Assembly (NCBI RefSeq): GCF_901709675.1
Contig: NC_051094.1
Coordinates: 7,372,501 to 7,436,500 of the forward strand
DNA length: 64,000 nt
Source of the DNA: Syngnathus acus
Taxonomy: Eukaryota > Chordata > Actinopteri > Syngnathiformes > Syngnathidae
Direction: 5' to 3'
In this document: positions 58,161 to 64,000 of the stretch, in pieces
How positions within the stretch are numbered: position 1 is the first letter of the stretch
Layout of the letters: each line of letters opens with the position of its first letter
The notes under the pieces: generated by a model
Seen by the model: the letters and a program-made list of their open reading frames with translations, nothing else
Told to the model about the DNA's origin: nothing
The model's database searches: none
Translations under genes and position numbers: made by a program

Positions 58161-58383
58161 GCTGTCTTCAAGCTGTTCTCGTGCTTTAGGGTCAACCACC
58201 ACCAGAGATGGGAAATCCCAGTCCAGAAAGTAAAAAACCCTGCCACCGTTTGTCTTTAGTGTTTCTACTCCTTCAGGTAAATTTGTTTACCTGATAGTTG
58301 ATTAAAAGTACCTGTAGCTAAAGCTAAACTGTGGCAGAGTTTCCCATCTCTGGAGGTGCATGATCCTAAAGCATGAAGACAGC
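58161..58383. mobile_element. Nested inverted-repeat MITE
   Basis: The outer arm GCTGTCTTCA (58161-58170), then TGCTTTAGGGTCA and CCAGAGATGGGAAA (58202-58215), pairs with the inverted arm at 58340-58383 (TTTCCCATCTCTGG, TGATCCTAAAGCA, TGAAGACAGC). The left arm has an 11-base insertion (AGCTGTTCTCG). The inner element from 58202 to 58353 starts CCAGAGATGGGAAA and ends TTTCCCATCTCTGG, and further inside CTGCCAC pairs with GTGGCAG. It is non-coding and looks like a small DNA transposon nested in a longer foldback. Confidence 0.75.
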
Positions 58384-61300
58384 CCCTGACCTCCCTCGAT
58401 GACTTCTAGACTTCTACACAGTCCGCCCCCTCAACAACAGGCTACAAGAAGGATTAGGTACAATCAAAATTCACTACGGGCTAAGACTGTTTTATCTCAG
58501 ATGCCGGCCTACAGTGGATTGTTACAAACAAAAAGCCGCATGTGTTTGTAGCGAATCAGAAGTGGTTTGTCATGAGACCTGACGCAAGGGACGCCTGATC
58601 CGTTCAAAGTGGACCAGTGCATGTTTGAATACAGCCATTAATACTCTCTTGTGATGCATGAAGACATTGACGTATGTCAGCAGAAATGATGAACTGCCAA
58701 GTATTTGCAACAGTGGGGGTGTAATCAGGGTAGTTCTTATGGATAACAATTAGGTGATACAAAGTCTTTTTTTGTTTCCTTCAACAAGCTATTGAAATAC
58801 TGACGAAAAAGCCGACGACTTGCGCAAGACTTGGACAGCACAAAAAAAGAGCTCAAATTTTCCTCATTTTTAAGATGAATGGTTTGGGCAGAATGATTTC
58901 ATAAGACTCATTTTCTTTATCTCCCAGTCAAAAAAGAAAATCAATTGATGATAAAGCGCAAAATCTGATTCATTGACGGAAGCCATTATCCTACAATAAT
59001 GGACGCTCTGGAGAATCAAAATGGACTTTCAGTTCAAATGGGGGAGGATATTTCCGAATTTCAACTATAGGAGACAACCAACACGTCATAGAAAAAATTG
59101 GTTTCAACTTTTGCAGATTACTGTGACCGTGACGACTGAGTGAGAATCTACCCCCCCCCCCCTCACACACTCACATAAAAGGGATTTTTTTATTTTTAGC
59201 AAGTTCATTGATATTTTTTGTATTGACATTGTGATGGACTTTTCAATGAGAGTTAACAGTATGCCATTTAATTGACTGTCAATCAGTCCAGGGTATCCCT
59301 CACCTCTCCCCCAAAGTCAGCTGTCACATCAATGAGAATGCGTTGAATAGCAAAAAGACGTCATGTGAATAGTTGCTCGTGATTGAAAGCGTGCGAGGGA
59401 CGGGGGGGTGTTGGGGTCTCTGCAGCTGCAGGTGTGCGAGTGTACAAAAGCCATCACACCTTCCCTTCCAACAGGAAAGACTTGGCTGTCTAAGCACAAG
59501 GCTTCCTGCAGCCTGAATGATCCCAAATGGCGCTTTTCCTGCCAGAGCGCTTCCTGAGCTAATGAGGCCTCACCACAATGGAAGCATGCAGCTGCCAAGA
59601 CCTTCTGCGTGTGCATGTGTTGTTTACTAGACAGATGATTTGTCTACTCTTCGTTACACACATAAACTTATACCTCCGTCATACGAGTGATCTTTTGATA
59701 TATTGTGTATTTTTTTTTTTACTCCCTGTTAGTCGTGCAGCCGAGTGGGTGGAGGCGGGCAGGCCACGCTTCCTGCACAACAGGAAGCCGGGTGCAGGGC
59801 AAGAGAGCGGGGAGTGGCTCTTATGGGCTTGATAGATGAGCTCATTTTAACCCATTGTGTCCACTTCCCTCGACAGGTGCACTTTAGCCTTTGAATGGAG
59901 CGAGCAGGCCAAAACACAGCGCAGTCGCTTTTTTGCGTTTGCTTTCGATTTATTACACTTTGTTGTTTTTGTTGTTGTTGTTTTTGTTGCGGGAAGTACC
60001 GAATGAACACTAAAAGAAGCGACATACGGTTGTTTCTTCTTCGACTTTGTTCCCAATTTGCAGTCAGTCCTGGTCGACTGGCTTCTGCACCTTCAACAAA
60101 CAGAAAGAGAAATCGGTGAGATTAGATCCTATCTGAAAGTCAACCATTTCCTCACAGTGAGAGTTTGCGTAATCTAATGAACTAGTTTGAGAGGTGCCTC
60201 TTTCAAGATAAAACTTTTAATTAATAAATTAATTAAATTAACCAACAGTTAATTTCACAGGGAAAAAAAGGATCAATGATTGTAACCTGATACATAGCAG
60301 GACTGCTACAAGAATAGAACTAAAATCTTCTCTTGCTTCTTTGAAAATATGACTCAAACAATAATGTAAATATTCAATCATCAATGCTCTCCGGGCAATA
60401 TATATTTTATATTTTTATATATATAAAATTATATATATAATTTATATTTTGTCAATATAAGCCAGGTTTATGTATAACTTCCTTTTGTGATGTCCTTTTC
60501 AGCACTCTCATCACTTTGACTTTTAATTTCCAACCAACAGCATTTTCTTTGCACTGATTATGGCAATCAAGGGGGAATTCAGAGCCGTACATGCATCTCA
60601 TCATCAGCCTTGATAGAAGTATCCAATTAAGAAATCCGCTGCACACAATCAGTCATCCAAAGTTCAAACATAACATCTTATTTGATTGGAGTTGGAGGAG
60701 AGAGGAATCATCCTGCATCCTGAGTTTCTTGTCTGTTCTACAAATCAACGCTAATTTGTAGATTTAACCAGTCAGCGTCACTTCCAACTGCCCTCAGGTA
60801 TACAAATGTTACAGTTATGTAAGATTCTATTGGCACATAGGGACACATTTGAGTCTTTGCTGACATTTATGTTTTGGGGCTGTGGAAGGAAGCTGGTGTC
60901 CAAGAAGACAGGAAGTACATAGGGTTGTCCAGTTCGTACTCCACCTCTTGCTCATTGTCGGCCGGGTTAGACTCTGCCACTCCAGAGAATAATGCAGCAT
61001 CATTCATGATTTATATGCATCCCCACTTTGCTATTGAGGTCTTTTTGCGAGGCCTACTTTTTAAGTGCCTCTCCTATCGCTTCCTCCCCTTACTCTGCCC
61101 CCTCCCTCCCTCCTCTGCTCCCTCCATCATCCCTTATGTCCTCCCTTCCTCCTTTGCACATTAGTATTCCAAGCAGTTCCCGCTGCTCCAAACAGGGAGG
61201 CTGTCTGCTGTCTTTGGTTGAAAGCTGCTGGAGTGAGACAACCCAGCACGACTTGACGCCTTTCTTTTTTTTTTTTTACCAGTCTGTAATTACCCACTGC

Positions 61301-63242
61301 ACAGAGAGACACACATTCATTGCACCCCACACTTCTTTCCTGACCATGTGTGCAGTCAGCTCTGATAGATTGCTCTCGAGCCGTAATGGGTCCCGTTTTG
61401 ACTTCTGCCTTGATAAGCCCTTCAGACGCGAGACATCACGACCCAGTGCCAGGCACGATACGACTCAAGGCGTGACCAGGGCAGAAAATGAGGGGGGCGA
61501 TGGCACGGCATAATAGCACTGCACTCATTTTGTTGACTATCACCTGAAAATTGACTAGCGGAGTGCACCGCACATTCATCCACTATAAATCACAAAGTCA
61601 TGTGAAGTGGATAACCACTCTGATTTTTTTCCTTCCACTGAATAGATTCTTTACTTTCTTTTGAAAATATAAAAACATTTTTTATTCATTCCCTATTTTC
61701 AGTCTCAAGCAAGCAGTATATTGTATTGAATTAGTTGCTCCTGCAGAGTGCATGTCGAGATCATTCTGTAATAGCCGGTTAAGAAAAGAAAATGAGACCC
61801 TGAATGCCGAATCGCAGACAAGATTACACACGTGCACGCATGCACCTCCATTTTTTGGTACATCTTGTGCTAAATCATGCAGGTGACAGGCAAATCCATT
61901 AATGTCTTCCATTTCTCCCAGTGACAAGTTAACCTGCTCAACTTTGAAGTTATATAACAAATCTGATAATGCAATTGAATTTATGAAGTTGAGATCTAAT
62001 TGAAATTGAAATCTAATTTAAAAGTGCTGTGAATCCTCTAAAGTTGAACTCATCCCGGAATGCCTCTTTTAAGACATATTCTCAGTATTTTTGCTCCGTT
62101 GTGATGACAAAGATACAATTGTCAAGTTACAAAAACAAAAAAACACATGCAGCTTCATCATGTCATCGATCACATAGCCGCTCTGGTAGATTTCCAATCA
62201 AATTTCCACCTTTTTGGTCATAACAACTATATTTGAGCACATCTTGCAGCCCACATAGATTTCCACGAGTGTCCCAATAGGTTTTGCCCATACATTGTGA
62301 CCTTGTTTCAGATCCACCACTTCACATGGCTCTCTGCCACACAAATGCATCAATACAATGAACCGCATAACCTCACAGGCCAAAGAGGCTACTCCGAAAG
62401 GCTCGCTCTTCACCCAGTTGGGTATCTGAAAGCAACTTCAAGTTTCTCAGTAGTCTTTCAGTAAGCTTAAAAAAGGGTGCTTTAATAATGAATGCCTAGT
62501 CTTATTGTGGGGTAAAAAATAAATACTGATGTCATGCAGACAGACGGAACTTGTAAAAACCTGTTGAAGGACGAGGTCGTTTGTTGCATTGATTTGATTT
62601 CCTGCTAATTATTTAAATTATTTGCAAATTTGTATGTTCATTTGTTTGTTTTTGAAAGACGCCTAAATCTAATCTGAAAATTCCCCAAATAAAACCAGGA
62701 TATCCCGTACTTTGGTGTTCCTGAGACTTTTATTGTGCGTCAGACTTAAATACGAAATCGTGTCTGACTGTTTTCAACAAGCGTGTTTAACCAACATTAT
62801 CATGGCATTCCTTTTCTGGTGTCTTCCCGGCATGGAACTTTTTATTAGACAGACCGTATCTACCAAATTGCATGTTGTCAAGCGAAACTGGCTTGAGAGG
62901 GAACTGAATTTCCCTCAGATTTTTTCTCAAAATTCTGCTGAGTGCTACAAAGCCCAAAGCAGAATCGATGTTGATGACATCATATCCAACTGTTCATGCC
63001 ATTCACGTTTAACGAGCTTATATATGCTATTAATTTTCAACAAGACCCTAAAATGTTGCCTTGAATTAAAGATGGCCGACTTCCTGTCTTTTCGGGCATA
63101 TATTCCTCAGACCTTCTTGTACTCAAGATACAAATGCCTACCAACAAACTAGCTTCTGGAGCTGACTTTTTCCAACCAAAAGTAGTTGAAGACAAGAATG
63201 ACATCTCCAACTGTTCACACCAGGAACATTTCACCAAACATT
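58384..63242. other. Gene-free interval with repeat remnants
   Basis: No host exon is supported. It holds a remnant of the common fish repeat at 59272-59330 (GACTGTCAATCAGTCCAGGG), C-rich and G-rich runs at 59151-59162 and 59402-59409, an AT palindrome-rich tract at 60398-60450, and a pyrimidine-rich stretch at 61078-61160 whose Pro/Ser/Leu frames are compositional artefacts. Confidence 0.5.
60398..60450. repeat. AT-rich self-complementary tract
   Basis: TATATATTTTATATTTTTAT, then ATATATAAAATTATATATAT and AATTTATATTTT form overlapping inverted repeats that could extrude a cruciform. It is simple-sequence DNA with no coding value. Confidence 0.7.
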
Positions 63243-63560
63243 ACCAGCTCAGTGGCCTAGTGGTAGAGTGTCCGCCCTGAGACTGGAAGGTTGTGGGTTC
63301 AAACCCCGGCCGGGTCATACCAAAGACTATAAAAATGGGACCCATTGCCTCCCTGCTTGGCACTCAGCATTAAGGGTTGGACTTGGGGGGTTAGATCACC
63401 AACTGATTCCCGAGCGCGGCACCGCTGCTGCTCACTGCTCCCCTCTCCCCCAGGGGATGGATTAAAATCACACGGGGATGGGTTAAATGCAGAGGACAAA
63501 TTTCACCACACCCAGGTGTGTGTGTGACGATCATTGGGACTTTAATCTTTTAATCTTTAA
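63243..63560 (+). mobile_element. tRNA-derived SINE
   Basis: The head carries an RNA polymerase III A box (TGGCCTAGTGG, 63253-63263) and B box (GGTTCAAACCC, 63296-63306) at tRNA-like spacing. The body continues with TCATACCAAAGACTATAAAA and a conserved block around CACACGGGGATGGGTTAAAT and GCAGAGGACAAATTTCACC, and the tail is the short repeat TTTAATCTTTTAATCTTTAA. It encodes no protein; open frames across it are artefacts. It is a fish tRNA-type SINE; the exact family is not assigned. Confidence 0.88.
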
Positions 63561-64000
63561 TTAACATGCCATTCATTTTCAACATGACACTTTGATGCTG
63601 ATCACTGGAGTGCGAAACTGTTAGGTCACATTCTCCAAATAGCAAAGTGGATAGTTTCTGTCACTTGCTTCTTTCAGACATGACCATGCATGAGATTACA
63701 CGTGGCATTTTTTCTTCACTTGGAGGTATGCTGACTCATTCTCAGGCAACCCTGACATTTTAGGCTCATTAGCCTGTGTGAGCTTTCGCTTTTCATTTGA
63801 TGTCGATGATTGGATTTGTGATGCCACAAAGTTCATCATCGCAATCGTTGGACGCTTTGGCATAAAAACATGTTGCAAGGTAAAAAGAAAAAAATTGAAG
63901 TTGAATTATATTTAAATATTTCTTTCATGGAAAGTCCTTATTTTCCATGTCAACCATTTTTTGCAAGAGTCGGACGCAACCATTATTATGACAAATGTTA
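63561..64000. other. Gene-free right edge
   Basis: No coding sequence, RNA gene or repeat border is recognised in the last 440 bases. Confidence 0.5.

Noticed and set aside
61028-61513. 161-codon frame
   Set aside because: Pro/Ser/Leu-rich reading of a pyrimidine tract; no domain and no splice support.
63253-63306. A genuine tRNA gene
   Set aside because: A and B boxes are present but no proper cloverleaf with acceptor stem closes, and SINE body and tail follow directly.
63268-63527. Open frames on both strands
   Set aside because: They lie inside the tRNA-derived SINE at 63243-63560.

Overview
This is vertebrate, almost certainly ray-finned fish (teleost), nuclear DNA. The evidence is intron-split genes with GT/AG boundaries, proteins close to human PDE4D, RAB3C, ATPSCKMT and PLK2, long CA/TG microsatellites, and fish-type repeats: small TIR elements, hAT-like MITEs, an RTE (Rex3-like) 3' end with a GGAT tail, and a tRNA-derived SINE. 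The species cannot be fixed from sequence alone.

Layout. (1) Positions 1718-26546, plus strand: pde4d, a cAMP-specific phosphodiesterase. Fourteen shared exons (12135-26546) join in frame. Four alternative first exons can be read: an unrecognised long-form exon (1718-1845), the PDE4D9-type exon (5630-5694), the PDE4D1/D2-type exon that reads straight into the UCR2 exon (16843-17094), and the super-short PDE4D6-type exon (20603-20650). (2) 26547-32724: pde4d 3' UTR and intergenic DNA. (3) 32725-39404, minus strand: rab3c, a synaptic-vesicle Rab GTPase. (4) About 39405-39640: a short interval shared head to head by rab3c and the next gene. (5) 39591-42408, plus: atpsckmt (FAM173B-type lysine methyltransferase). 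(6) 43390-48946, plus: plk2, a polo-like kinase with a TATA box and AU-rich 3' end. (7) 49600-64000: no convincing host gene; repeats and decayed transposons.

The order pde4d - rab3c - plk2 matches human chromosome 5q11.2, so this is an old conserved block with atpsckmt placed inside it. The genes share themes of cAMP and synaptic signalling (PDE4D breaks down cAMP, RAB3C acts in exocytosis, PLK2 is an activity-induced kinase), but the sequence shows no shared operon-like control apart from the rab3c/atpsckmt divergent promoter.

I found no clearly new biological system. The most useful leads are the unrecognised pde4d first exon with its ATGA-overlapping upstream ORF, a perfect 34-bp-arm hairpin at 3722-3793, an 84-nt in-frame pde4d intron without a stop, about 80 TG repeats just after the PDE4D9 donor, the tiny first rab3c exon in a divergent promoter, and a transposon-type MADF fragment near 51.7-51.9 kb.
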